Below are positions 1 through 7,943 of a stretch of DNA of 64,000 nucleotides, piece by piece (position 1 is the first letter of the stretch; each line of letters opens with the position of its first letter). Made by a program: the position numbers and the translations under genes. The notes under the pieces are model-generated. The model saw nothing but the letters and a program-made list of their open reading frames with translations. It had not been told where the DNA came from and did no database searches. The stretch spans positions 5,208,001 through 5,272,000 of the forward strand of contig NZ_AP022613.1 of the NCBI RefSeq assembly GCF_010730195.1, read 5' to 3'. This DNA comes from Mycobacterium conspicuum. GTDB taxonomy: Bacteria; Actinomycetota; Actinomycetes; Mycobacteriales; Mycobacteriaceae.

Positions 1-620
1 CGGCTGGCAATCTCCGCATTGGACTTCAGGTGCCCCTCGGCCTGCGACTGACGTTGCATCGGCGTCTCAATGCCCGACGGCGGGATGTTGTTGACGGTGA
101 TGCCCATCGACGCATATTCGTTGGCCAGCGATTTGGTGAGCGTGATCACCGCTCCCTTGGACGCGGCGTAATGCGCCATCCGCGGCGAGCCTCGTTGTGC
201 GCTCGACGACGAGATCATCACGATGCGGCCCCACTTCGCCGCGATCATGTCCGGCAGTGCGACCTGGCAACAATGGAATGTGCCGTTGAGGTTGACATCG
301 ATGATGCGCGACCAGTCCTGCGGCGTGAGATCGAGAAAGTCGCCGAACCCGACCATCCCGGCGCTGGTCACCAGGATGCCGACCGGCCCGAGTTCGGTGC
401 GGACCTTCGCGAAAGCCTCCTCCACCGCGGGGCGATCGGCGACATCGGCCGCCACCCCGAGTGCCTCGACACCCTCGGCGCGAAGCTCTTCGGAAACTCG
501 TTGCGCCGCTTGCTCATTGATGTCGAGGACCGCGACCTTGTGCCCGCGCCGGCCTAGCTCGTGGCAGGTTGACTCGCCCATGCCCGACGCACCGCCGGTC
601 ACCACCGCGACCCGTGTCAT
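1..620 (-). CDS. Short-chain dehydrogenase/reductase, 3' end outside window
   Basis: Partial gene: the ATG is at 620-618 and the reading frame runs off the left edge after about 206 codons. The N-terminus has a Rossmann glycine motif (VVTGGASGMG). Further on come the catalytic Ser region (IVMISSSS) and the YAASK active-site motif of classical SDRs, which reduce or oxidise hydroxyl/keto groups with NAD(P). It lies downstream of and on the same strand as the 2Fe-2S ferredoxin gene (55-bp gap), so the two are probably co-transcribed. The neighbouring Rieske oxygenase and aldehyde dehydrogenase make a dehydrogenase role in ring or side-chain catabolism plausible, but the substrate is unknown. Confidence 0.85.
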   Translation of the reverse strand, partial: MTRVAVVTGGASGMGESTCHELGRRGHKVAVLDINEQAAQRVSEELRAEGVEALGVAADVADRPAVEEAFAKVRTELGPVGILVTSAGMVGFGDFLDLTPQDWSRIIDVNLNGTFHCCQVALPDMIAAKWGRIVMISSSSAQRGSPRMAHYAASKGAVITLTKSLANEYASMGITVNNIPPSGIETPMQRQSQAEGHLKSNAEIAS

Positions 621-643
621 CGCCTGTACCTCCTTGCGGTCGT

Positions 644-676
644 CACGCTCGCCTCACGCTCGCCTCACGCTTGTCT
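644..676. repeat. Three tandem 11-bp units
   Basis: CACGCTCGCCT occurs twice exactly (644-654, 655-665) and once degenerately (CACGCTTGTCT, 666-676) between the SDR start and the ferredoxin stop codon. It is a small VNTR-like tract that touches the last codon of the ferredoxin gene. Confidence 0.7.
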
Positions 677-1011
677 CACTCGTACACCACCGTGACCGAC
701 TCACTGGTCGGCAACGACTGGCAGGTCAAGACCCAGCCCTCGGCGACCTCGTCCTCGGTCAGCGCTTCGTTGTTGATCATCCGCGCGCTGCCCTCGGTGA
801 GCCGGGCCATACATGTTCCGCAGGAGCCAATTTCGCACGACGACGGCGGATTCAGTCCCGCCGAGCGCGCCGTTTCCAGCAGGGTGTGGCCATCGCGGTA
901 GCTCGCCACCGTGGTCCGCCGATCGAGATGAAACGTCACCTTCTCGGTGGTCGGGCACGCGGCATCGCGCCATGCCGTGTCGATCTCTTCACTTGCACCA
1001 GCGTGTCCCAT
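676..1011 (-). CDS. Plant-type [2Fe-2S] ferredoxin
   Basis: 111 aa, ATG start at 1011. The cluster ligands are Cys59, Cys64, Cys67 and Cys97 (C-x4-C-x2-C and a distal C), the pattern of plant/bacterial oxygenase-type [2Fe-2S] ferredoxins. The 20-residue N-terminal extension is not part of the fold. It probably carries electrons to the Rieske oxygenase encoded at 3098-4381; no ferredoxin reductase gene is visible nearby. Its upstream region (1012-1058) holds two copies of an operator-like sequence that also occurs in front of the Rieske gene, so co-regulation by the adjacent MarR protein is likely. Confidence 0.9.
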   Translation of the reverse strand: MGHAGASEEIDTAWRDAACPTTEKVTFHLDRRTTVASYRDGHTLLETARSAGLNPPSSCEIGSCGTCMARLTEGSARMINNEALTEDEVAEGWVLTCQSLPTSESVTVVYE

Positions 1012-1022
1012 CCCTGCGAGAG

Positions 1023-1058
1023 TATCAACTACTTGTCATATATATCAAGTACTTGAGA
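1023..1058. promoter_or_regulatory. Two MarR-type operator copies in front of the ferredoxin gene
   Basis: TATCAACTACTTG (1023-1035) and TATCAAGTACTTG (1043-1055) are spaced exactly 20 bp apart, two helical turns. The second contains the 12-bp perfect palindrome TCAAGTACTTGA. The first is identical, in inverse orientation, to 4416-4428 in the Rieske/aldehyde dehydrogenase promoter region. The repeated palindrome next to a MarR gene suggests binding sites for that protein; binding is inferred. Confidence 0.6.
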
Positions 1059-1508
1059 TTACTCGGGGTGGTCTTTGAACAGCGCGTGACCGGTGCCCTG
1101 CTCGACGACGCGGGCCAGCAGGTCGTGCAGTAGCTGCTGCTCGTCGTTCGTCAGCACACCGAACACGCGTTCATGGGCGGCGATCGCATCGGCAAGGACC
1201 GCCGCGGTCTTCGCGCGTCCCTCGTCGGTGAGGTAGGCCTGCATGATCCGGCCGTGCTGCGGATCCTGCTTGCGCTCCACCAGACCGCGACGCTCGAGGG
1301 CGGCCAGCGCCAGCTGGGCGCCCTGCGGGGTGATCAACAGTCGGCGGGCCAACTCGGCGCCGGACAAGCCGGGTTCGTTGGCCAGCCGATTCATCAGACC
1401 GATCTGAGCGGTCGTTACGCCATGGCCGCTGATGGCTTCGTTGAGGCTGGTCAACGAGAAGTGGAAGGCCTGCTTGAGCAGCCACAGGATGTTGTCAGTG
1501 AGATCCAC
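1059..1508 (-). CDS. MarR-family transcriptional regulator
   Basis: 149 aa from a GTG at 1508-1506, preceded by GGGAG six bases upstream; an in-frame TTG at 1523 is less likely. A winged helix-turn-helix occupies roughly residues 30-95, with MarR-like wording in the recognition region (ARRLLITPQGAQLALAALE) and the wing (ERKQDPQHGRIMQAYLT). The start overlaps the amidohydrolase stop by 14 bases, so it ends the Rieske, unknown, amidohydrolase, MarR operon. Such regulators usually repress adjacent catabolic genes until an aromatic or phenolic ligand binds. The ligand is unknown. Confidence 0.88.
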   Translation of the reverse strand: MDLTDNILWLLKQAFHFSLTSLNEAISGHGVTTAQIGLMNRLANEPGLSGAELARRLLITPQGAQLALAALERRGLVERKQDPQHGRIMQAYLTDEGRAKTAAVLADAIAAHERVFGVLTNDEQQLLHDLLARVVEQGTGHALFKDHPE

Positions 1509-2769
1509 GCTCGGCTCCCGCAAGCGTTGGGTCGATCCGGTGAATCTTGCCGTCTTTCATGACGAATCGAACGTCGAGGGTCGTCGAAATATCTTGGGAC
1601 GGATCGCCCGGCACCGCGATGACGTCGGCTAGGTAGCCGGGCGCGAGGCGGCCGAGTTCGTGGTCGGCTTCGATCAATTCGGCGCTGGTCACCGTCGCCG
1701 CGCGGAGCGCCTGCATGGGTGTCATGCCGCGCCGCACCAACGCGCAGAGCTCCTCGGCGTTGCGCCCGTGCGGGACTGCCGGCGCGTCGGTGCCGCAGGC
1801 GATGCGCACACCGGCGGCAATCGCTTTGGGCAACATCGACTTTGCCTGTGGGAACACCACATCGGCCTTTTTGCGCAATTCGGGTGCGATGCGGTCGACA
1901 GCCATCGCCTCGGTCAGATACGTCGTCGAAACCAGGAAGGTGCCGTGGTCCACCATCATCTGGATGGTCTCGTCGGTGGCCAGAAATCCGTGTTCGATGC
2001 AATCGATGCCCGCCTTGATGCAGGCGCGGATCGCGCTGTCACCGATCGCGTGGGCGGCGACGCGAACCCCGGCGCGATGCGCCTCGTCGGCGATGGCGGC
2101 GAACTCCTCGTCGGAATACTGCTGCGCGCCCGGCGCGGTGCTGTGCGACATCACCCCGCCCGACGCTGACACCTTGATCACCTTGGCGCCGTGGCGAATT
2201 TGGTAGCGCACGCAGGCGCGGACATCAGGTACCCCGTTGGCGATACCCTCGGCGACGCTCAACGGCATGATGCCGGGCGCCAGTCGCTGGAACACCGTCG
2301 GGTCCAGATGCCCACCGTAGGGCGTGACGGCGTGGCCGGCGGGCACGATCCGCGGCCCGGCATGCCAGCCCTGGTCGATCGCGCGCTGCAGGTCGACGTC
2401 CAGGAGGTACCCGCCGGTTTTCACCATCAGGCCCAGATTGCGCACCGTGGTGAAGCCCGCATCCAGCGTGGTGCGCGCGTTCACGGCGCCCCGCAGGGTG
2501 CGGTACACCGGGTCGTCTTGCACACCGTGCAGCGGGTTCGGCAGACCCTCCGGTCCGCCGGGCCCGCCGATCAGCAGGTTGAGCTCCATGTCCATCAGGC
2601 CCGGCAGCAGAGTGACATCGCCCAGGTTGATCTCGGTCGCCGAATCAGGAAGCGGATCAACGGGATTGACGGCGCTGATGCGCTCGTCCTCAATCAGCAG
2701 GACGGCCGGGGAACGGACCTCGCCGGCGTCGACGTCGGCCCAGCGGTCGGCCCGCAGGACGATGGTCAC
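1495..2769 (-). CDS. Amidohydrolase-superfamily protein with altered metal motif
   Basis: 424 aa from the GTG at 2769, which overlaps the upstream TGA as GTGA; the longer open frame upstream is a shadow of other genes. The fold and later motifs match imidazolonepropionase/prolidase-like amidohydrolases: a carboxylated-Lys candidate in AKVIKVSASGG, His in VAAHAIGD, His in CIEHG, and Asp in CGTDAP. The first metal motif, normally HxH after GLIDxH, reads GLMDMELN, so Glu62 and Asn64 stand where the two histidines belong. It may use an altered metal site or hydrolyse an unusual substrate. It is operonic with the Rieske oxygenase, so an amide, lactam or lactone intermediate is a reasonable guess. 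Confidence 0.8.
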   Translation of the reverse strand: MTIVLRADRWADVDAGEVRSPAVLLIEDERISAVNPVDPLPDSATEINLGDVTLLPGLMDMELNLLIGGPGGPEGLPNPLHGVQDDPVYRTLRGAVNARTTLDAGFTTVRNLGLMVKTGGYLLDVDLQRAIDQGWHAGPRIVPAGHAVTPYGGHLDPTVFQRLAPGIMPLSVAEGIANGVPDVRACVRYQIRHGAKVIKVSASGGVMSHSTAPGAQQYSDEEFAAIADEAHRAGVRVAAHAIGDSAIRACIKAGIDCIEHGFLATDETIQMMVDHGTFLVSTTYLTEAMAVDRIAPELRKKADVVFPQAKSMLPKAIAAGVRIACGTDAPAVPHGRNAEELCALVRRGMTPMQALRAATVTSAELIEADHELGRLAPGYLADVIAVPGDPSQDISTTLDVRFVMKDGKIHRIDPTLAGAERGSH

Positions 2770-3095
2770 GGGACGGGTTCGGAGATGCAGTCCATGGTGG
2801 AGGCGCCCGAATCGGGTACCCGCGGTTGTTTCCAGCATTCCACCGGGAACGAGACCATGATCATGGAGTACAGCAGGTGCATCAGGTTGGTGACGTCCTC
2901 GGGCAGGTCGTCGAGGGGGAACTTGTCGCAGTACGCGATGGCCTCTTCGGCGCGCGGCGTGATGGCGTCGTAGAAGGCCTGCATCTGCGCCATCGAGCTG
3001 GCCAGTCGCTTGGCGTAGCGCTGTGGCTCGCTGTCCAGGCACCAGTCGGAAAATGGTTCCAGGTCGGCGAATTCGGTTGGCAGCTTGGCGGTCAC
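2766..3095 (-). CDS. Conserved small protein of Rieske operon, function unknown
   Basis: 109 aa from a GTG at 3095-3093 (VTAKLPTEFADLEPFSDW), overlapping the end of the Rieske gene by a few bases; its stop overlaps the amidohydrolase start. It is acidic and probably helical, with no signal peptide or cysteine cluster. I recognise no family. The tight packing directly after an oxygenase alpha subunit suggests a small accessory or beta-like subunit, but it does not look like the usual SnoaL-like ring-hydroxylase beta subunit. Confidence 0.7.
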   Translation of the reverse strand: MTAKLPTEFADLEPFSDWCLDSEPQRYAKRLASSMAQMQAFYDAITPRAEEAIAYCDKFPLDDLPEDVTNLMHLLYSMIMVSFPVECWKQPRVPDSGASTMDCISEPVP

Positions 3096-3097
3096 CG

Positions 3098-4381
3098 CTA
3101 CACCCCGACCGGGTTCTGCTTGCGCTGGTAGTCGGCGATCCAGTTGGCGGTTTCCTTGTGCAGGTGACGGATCAGGATCTCCTGATCGTTGAGCAGGAAT
3201 TCGCGCACCACGCCCGATTCGACCATGCTCTGGGTGGCCTCCAGCGTGTTGGCGTCCTGCAGTCCGTATTCCTTGAACGTCACCGCGGCGAGTTCCTGGG
3301 CGATCCGTTCGCGCGGCGTCTTCGGCTCGGGGAAATACAGGGTGCCCTCGAACACGTGCGAATTGAACGACGTCGGCCAGTAGTGGTAGGTCAAATACCA
3401 GCCCTGGCCCCAGATCAGGATGACGAAGTTGGGGAACAGCTGAAACGAGTCCAACCCCCACGGGTTGCACTTGGCGGGGTTGAGGCCGGGGGGCATCTCC
3501 CCGAGATCGGGCTGCTTCCACGGTCCGAACAATCCGCTTTGGCAGATCTCGTCGATCGGCTTGCGCATGTCCGGATCCATTTCCCAGGCCCGCACCCCCG
3601 ACGTGCTGACCAGTCGGTGCGGCCCGTCGAGGCGGTAGAGCGGTGCCTCGAAACCGGCTTCCGCCGCGGCCTTGGAGTACTTGCTCGGCGACTGGCTCGC
3701 GTGCAGCACGGGTGCGTGATAGAACTCCTGGAACGCATCCATGTAGAGCTTCCAGTTGGCCTTGACCTCGGAGCGGTAGTACCACCGCGAGGTCAGCTGC
3801 CCGAACGGGTATCCCGCCAGATCGGTGATCATCGGCCCGAGGAATTCCCGCAGCGACTGCTCCGGTTCCCCGTTGTTTAGCGAGGCGAAGTTGACGAAGA
3901 TGAAGCCTTCCCACACGTCGCAGTGCACCGGCACCAGCCCGTAGCGGCTCTTGTCGAGATCGAAGAACTCGCCCTCCTGTTGCACGAAGGTGAGGTTGCC
4001 GTCCAGGTCGTATCGCCAGGCGTGGTATTTGCAGGTGAACTGGCGGCACACGCCGCTGGTTTCCTCCAGCGGCATGTCGTTCCATACCAGCTTGTTGCCC
4101 CGGTGCCGGCAGATGTTGTGAAACGCGTTGACCTCACCCGCGGAATTGCGGACCACGATGATCGACGTGTTGGCGGCGGCGATCTCCTTGGTGAAGTAGC
4201 TGCCTTTGCGCGGAATGCTTTCCACGCGACCGACATTCAGCCACGCGCGCTTGAAGATCGCCGCACGCTCGAGTTCGTAGATCTCCGGGCTGATGGAGTC
4301 CTCGTAGGACACGGGCTGCGTGCCCAGTTCGGGATAGTGCTGGGTCCAGCTGCCCTCGGGCGGCTTGGGGAAGCGAGCCAT
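3098..4381 (-). CDS. Rieske non-heme iron oxygenase, alpha subunit
   Basis: 427 aa from the ATG at 4381; the upstream in-frame extension would run through the promoter. The Rieske [2Fe-2S] ligands are Cys91, His93, Cys117 and His120 (CRH and CKYH). The mononuclear iron site is seen as DAFQEFYHAPVLH (His222, His227). The length fits aromatic ring-hydroxylating and choline-monooxygenase-like alpha subunits. Electrons probably come from the ferredoxin at 676-1011. It leads an operon with the 109-aa unknown, the amidohydrolase and the MarR regulator. The divergent aldehyde dehydrogenase shares its 69-bp promoter region. No homologue sits at this place in H37Rv as I remember its map. Confidence 0.92.
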   Translation of the reverse strand: MARFPKPPEGSWTQHYPELGTQPVSYEDSISPEIYELERAAIFKRAWLNVGRVESIPRKGSYFTKEIAAANTSIIVVRNSAGEVNAFHNICRHRGNKLVWNDMPLEETSGVCRQFTCKYHAWRYDLDGNLTFVQQEGEFFDLDKSRYGLVPVHCDVWEGFIFVNFASLNNGEPEQSLREFLGPMITDLAGYPFGQLTSRWYYRSEVKANWKLYMDAFQEFYHAPVLHASQSPSKYSKAAAEAGFEAPLYRLDGPHRLVSTSGVRAWEMDPDMRKPIDEICQSGLFGPWKQPDLGEMPPGLNPAKCNPWGLDSFQLFPNFVILIWGQGWYLTYHYWPTSFNSHVFEGTLYFPEPKTPRERIAQELAAVTFKEYGLQDANTLEATQSMVESGVVREFLLNDQEILIRHLHKETANWIADYQRKQNPVGV

Positions 4382-4415
4382 GTCTGCTGACCGTATATGC
4401 TGAACACCGCAATCG

Positions 4416-4428
4416 CAAGTAGTTGATA
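4416..4428. promoter_or_regulatory. Operator-like site in Rieske/aldehyde dehydrogenase divergent promoter
   Basis: CAAGTAGTTGATA is the exact reverse complement of the 13-mer at 1023-1035. It lies 35 bp upstream of the Rieske ATG and 22 bp upstream of the aldehyde dehydrogenase ATG, so one bound regulator could control both directions. Confidence 0.55.
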
Positions 4429-4450
4429 TTGCGGGTCGAGGAGGAGCTCC

Positions 4451-5902
4451 ATGCACCGACACGAGAAGCTGTTCATTGGCGGCTCATGGGTTTCGCCGAA
4501 CGCCGGCGACACCTTCGAGGTCACCTCCCCGCACACCGAAGCGCCCATCGCCGTGGTAGCGGCGGCCGGTCCTGCCGACGTCGACGCGGCGGTGACCGGC
4601 GCACGCGCGGCGTTCGACGACGGCCCCTGGCCGCGGCTGGATCCCGCCGACCGGATCGACGCGGTGCGCCGGCTCGCGAAAATCTATGCGGCGCAACAAT
4701 CCTCGATGGCCGAGTTGATCACCGCCGAGATCGGGGCGCCGATCAGCTTTGCGCAACGCGCCCAGGTCGGGCTGCCGTCGATGATGATGAACGCGTTCTG
4801 CGACCTCGCCGAGGGATTCGCGTGGCGGGAGACGCGGCACGGCTTCTACGGGGCCGACCTCGAGCTACGGCGCGAGCCCGTCGGTGTGGTCGCCGCGATC
4901 GTGCCGTGGAACATGCCGCAGTTCCTCATCGTCACCAAGCTCATCCCGGCACTGCTCGCCGGATGTTGCGTGGTGGTCAAGCCCGCGCCGGAATCCCCGC
5001 TGGACGCGCTTCTGCTCGCCGATTTGATCGAACAGGCCGACCTGCCGGCGGGTGTGGTGAGCGTGCTGCCCGGCGACGCGGAAGTCGGCCGGCAGCTCAT
5101 CGGCCACCCCGGCGTGGACAAGGTCTCGTTCACCGGCTCCACCACCGCCGGCAAGGCGGTCGCCGCCGCCTGCGCGGCCGACCTCAAGCGCGTCAGCCTG
5201 GAACTGGGCGGCAAGTCCGCGGCCATCGTGCTCGACGACGCCGACCCGGCCGCCGTCGCGGCCGCCGTCCGGTCGGCGAGCCTGTCCAACTGCGGCCAGA
5301 TCTGCAACGCGCTGACCCGAATCCTGGTGCCGGCCAACCGAAGCGACGAGTTCGTCGACGCGCTGGCCGCCGAGATGACCTCCTTGCGCATCGGCGACCC
5401 GGCCGACCCCGCGACACAGCTCGGCCCGCTGGTGGCCAAACGACAGCAAGATCGGGTCCGCGACTACATCACCGAGGGCGCCCGGGAGGGCGCGCGTGTT
5501 GTCGTCGGCGGCGCGGACATGCCCGACGGTTTGGAGCGGGGCTGGTACGTGCGGCCGACCCTGTTCGCCGATGCGAACAACTCGATGCGGATCGCCCGGG
5601 AGGAAATCTTCGGCCCGGTCCTCACCGCGATCCCCTATCGCGACGAGGACGACGCCGTCGCCATCGCCAACGATTCCGACTACGGTCTGGCCGGCTCGGT
5701 GTTCACCACCGACACCGATCGGGGCCTGGCCGTTGCCGGGCGGGTGCGCACCGGGACGTTCGGCGTCAACCAGGGCTACACCATGGACCCGTTCGGGCCC
5801 TTCGGCGGGGTCAAGGGCAGCGGGTATGGACGGGAGCTGGGCCCGGAAGGCATCGACGGGTACACCGCGCTGAAGTCGATCTCGGTGGCGGGCGGTCGCT
5901 GA
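4451..5902 (+). CDS. NAD(P)-dependent aldehyde dehydrogenase
   Basis: 483 aa, normal length for the family. A strong Shine-Dalgarno GAGGAGGAG (4438-4446) precedes the ATG. Family motifs are present: PWNMP, FTGSTTAGK for cofactor binding, the general-base Glu251 in LELGGKSA and the nucleophile Cys285 in GQICNA. It oxidises an aldehyde to the acid, probably an intermediate from the neighbouring Rieske/SDR chemistry. It is divergent from the Rieske operon and shares its promoter region and operator-like site. The exact aldehyde cannot be read from the sequence. Confidence 0.93.
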   Translation: MHRHEKLFIGGSWVSPNAGDTFEVTSPHTEAPIAVVAAAGPADVDAAVTGARAAFDDGPWPRLDPADRIDAVRRLAKIYAAQQSSMAELITAEIGAPISFAQRAQVGLPSMMMNAFCDLAEGFAWRETRHGFYGADLELRREPVGVVAAIVPWNMPQFLIVTKLIPALLAGCCVVVKPAPESPLDALLLADLIEQADLPAGVVSVLPGDAEVGRQLIGHPGVDKVSFTGSTTAGKAVAAACAADLKRVSLELGGKSAAIVLDDADPAAVAAAVRSASLSNCGQICNALTRILVPANRSDEFVDALAAEMTSLRIGDPADPATQLGPLVAKRQQDRVRDYITEGAREGARVVVGGADMPDGLERGWYVRPTLFADANNSMRIAREEIFGPVLTAIPYRDEDDAVAIANDSDYGLAGSVFTTDTDRGLAVAGRVRTGTFGVNQGYTMDPFGPFGGVKGSGYGRELGPEGIDGYTALKSISVAGGR

Positions 5903-5910
5903 GCTTCAGC

Positions 5911-5969
5911 GTCGGCGTTTCGTGTGCGTGGGTGCAACGTCGCGGTTCCACGCCGGCCGAGACGCCGAC
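5911..5969. terminator. Bidirectional hairpin between convergent genes
   Basis: Outer arms GTCGGCGT/ACGCCGAC and inner arms GCGTGG/CCACGC form an interrupted stem between the aldehyde dehydrogenase stop (5902) and the transporter stop (5998). No U-tract follows, as is common for mycobacterial terminators. The role is inferred from position and structure. Confidence 0.5.
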
Positions 5970-5997
5970 CCAGCTCCGATGTCGGGGATCGAAGGAC

Positions 5998-7146
5998 TCA
6001 GACCACCGGGTTCTTCCGGGATTTGATCGGTGCGGCACTCGGCGGCACCTTCATCAGGTTTCCGCGCACACTGCCCCGCGCGGTGCGCACGGCCACCAGC
6101 AGCCAGGTGAACAGCAGACCGACGTAGGCGATGGCCGCGGCCACCTTGAACGCGGGCAGATGAGTGTGCGCAGCGAGTTGGGTGGTGCCGGTGACGAAGG
6201 TGCCGACCGGGAAGGTCAGGCTCCACCACGTCAGGGCGAACGGCATCCCGCGCCGCAACGTGTGCACCGTGAGCGCGGTGGCCAGCGCCATCCATAGCAC
6301 CGCGAAGCCCCACACCGGAACCCCGTAGAGGATCGCGAACGCATTCATGCTGCCGGCGGTGTCATGGTCGACAGCCAGGGCGGCGACGGTACCGAGAAGC
6401 CCTGCGGCAGTGATGGATTGGCCGAGCGGACCCAGCACGATCCACAGCGTCGGTACCCGCGCGGTGCCCGATGTGCCGTATAGGGTCAGCCGGCTCCAGA
6501 TCATCGCGATGATGTTCAACGAGGCCACTAACGACAATCCGAACATCGCGTAGCAGCCGTACAGCATGGTTTGGCGGCCGGCGCCGTCCGCCAGGTGCGG
6601 CAGCAGCAGCGCGCCCGTCGCGGCCGACACCATCGGCGGAACGACCGGCATCAACCATCCGCCGAACGCCGCGTCGGGCTCGACGACGTACTGGGTGAAC
6701 ATCAGGAACGGAATGCTGACCGCGGTGAACAGGCCGCCAACCGTGCCCGCGGTCCACAGCACCCAGTCCAGGTCGACGGCGATGCGCGCGTCGATCAGGT
6801 CCTTGCCGACCAAAACCGCACCCGCGCCGACCGTCGTCAATGCCATCGGCGCGGCGCCGTAAAAGTGGACCATCTGCGGATTGCGCGCGTGGCTGCGCGC
6901 CACCGTGGGATGGCGCAACCAGTGGCCGCCGACCACGACGAGCAGCACCGCGAGCAGCACGGTTGCGACCACCCACACCACTTCGGCGAAAGCGCGCAGT
7001 CCCGGCACGTGGACGGGCAGGGTGGCGCCGGCGGTGGCGACGATCCCGGTGCCCATCACCGAGGCAAACCAGTTGGGTCCGATGTTGCCCAAAACCTCGA
7101 CGCGCGTCTGCGGCGACGCCGCGCCGTCCGGGTGTGCGGTGGCCAT
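5998..7146 (-). CDS. TDT-family (TehA/Mae1-like) transporter
   Basis: 382 aa integral membrane protein with about ten hydrophobic segments. The opening NIGPNWFASVMGTGIVA is the hallmark of the tellurite-resistance/dicarboxylate transporter (TDT) family, whose members move C4-dicarboxylates, sulfite or act as anion channels. The protein ends in a basic tail (PIKSRKNPVV). It is convergent with the aldehyde dehydrogenase and probably has its own promoter in 7147-7308. It could export or import an acid linked to the accessory cluster, but that is only proximity. Confidence 0.85.
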   Translation of the reverse strand: MATAHPDGAASPQTRVEVLGNIGPNWFASVMGTGIVATAGATLPVHVPGLRAFAEVVWVVATVLLAVLLVVVGGHWLRHPTVARSHARNPQMVHFYGAAPMALTTVGAGAVLVGKDLIDARIAVDLDWVLWTAGTVGGLFTAVSIPFLMFTQYVVEPDAAFGGWLMPVVPPMVSAATGALLLPHLADGAGRQTMLYGCYAMFGLSLVASLNIIAMIWSRLTLYGTSGTARVPTLWIVLGPLGQSITAAGLLGTVAALAVDHDTAGSMNAFAILYGVPVWGFAVLWMALATALTVHTLRRGMPFALTWWSLTFPVGTFVTGTTQLAAHTHLPAFKVAAAIAYVGLLFTWLLVAVRTARGSVRGNLMKVPPSAAPIKSRKNPVV

Positions 7147-7295
7147 AGCCCAGAGACCCTACCGGCGGCGGCGAAACGTCCGGCTCGTTCTGCGTACTTC
7201 GCGCCGGTCATCGACCGAACACTTCTCACGAGCCGACCACGACGGCGTCGTAACCCGTTGCGGCGCTGGTTATACCGACATACCGCTGGGTCGCA

Positions 7296-7308
7296 TACAC
7301 TGCCAACG
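7296..7308 (+). promoter_or_regulatory. Leaderless-type -10 element
   Basis: TACACT (7296-7301, matching TANNNT) ends seven bases before the ATG at 7309. That spacing puts transcription start at the A of the start codon. No Shine-Dalgarno sequence is present, which agrees with a leaderless transcript. Confidence 0.5.
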
Positions 7309-7620
7309 ATGACGCATCCGGCGCGCACGAGCCACTCACGCAAGCGAGTGCTGGCGGTCGGGATCGCGGTCGTGGTGGCGCTGGCCGTGCTTGCCATACC
7401 GACCAAGGTGCGGTGCGGTGCCCCGGGGCTCGCGTGCGCCACCGCGGTCGACGTGCAGGGCAACGTTCATTACTACTACGAGGTTGAACCGCTCGGGGTG
7501 TACCTCGCCGAAATCGCCACCGGCTCGAACGTCAGTCTGTACTACCGCTCGGGTGAGGACCTGGAGAAGCGTCCCGGCGGTCCACGGCCGGTCGGTGCCG
7601 CAGCTACCGACGCCCCTTAG
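7309..7620 (+). CDS. Small membrane-anchored/exported hypothetical protein
   Basis: 103 aa. A basic N-terminus (SHSRKR) is followed by one hydrophobic segment at about residues 13-29 and then a short extracytoplasmic domain with two cysteines (VRCGAPGLACA). The C-terminal part (YYYEVEPLGVYLAEI) resembles no family I can name. The start is the ATG seven bases after a -10 element. It is divergent from the transporter and upstream of cpsA. Function unknown. Confidence 0.7.
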   Translation: MTHPARTSHSRKRVLAVGIAVVVALAVLAIPTKVRCGAPGLACATAVDVQGNVHYYYEVEPLGVYLAEIATGSNVSLYYRSGEDLEKRPGGPRPVGAAATDAP

Positions 7621-7943
7621 CCCAGGCACCCCGAGAATTCCGCGCCCGCTCGGGTCGATCTCGTCACACATCCGGCGCAGCCCTCGACGCCGCCGAGGTC
7701 TTGCGGGTTTGCCGATCGGTGGTGTGAATCGGCTGGTAGCGGGAATATCGTGACGGTGAACCCGTCGCTGCTGCGGGCGCGTGAGCCAGCCCACAGTGAC
7801 CGTTTTGAGGCCTTCTTGATTGGGGGCTTTACGGCTGGCTCCCGCATACTTGACGGCATGCTGAGAGCGACATCACCGCACACCGCTGTTGCGGTAGTTG
7901 GTGATGCGCTGGTACCCGAGCTAACAAAGCGGCCGGGCATCTG
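7621..7943. other. 323-bp region without an assigned gene, upstream of cpsA
   Basis: It contains a 64-codon open frame from a GTG at 7750 (or 28 codons from the ATG at 7858) that ends in a TGATG overlap with the cpsA ATG. That is the geometry of translational coupling, but the codon content gives no clear coding signal and I recognise no protein. No convincing -35/-10 pair or hairpin was found. It probably holds the cpsA promoter and 5' leader. Confidence 0.4.

Noticed and set aside
2770..3042. N-terminal extension of the amidohydrolase
   Set aside because: It lies in the other frame of the 109-aa gene; the GTGA overlap at 2769 is the better start.
4423..6297. A 624-codon plus-strand frame over the aldehyde dehydrogenase
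   Set aside because: It is the out-of-frame shadow of a well-supported enzyme and is extremely Arg-rich.
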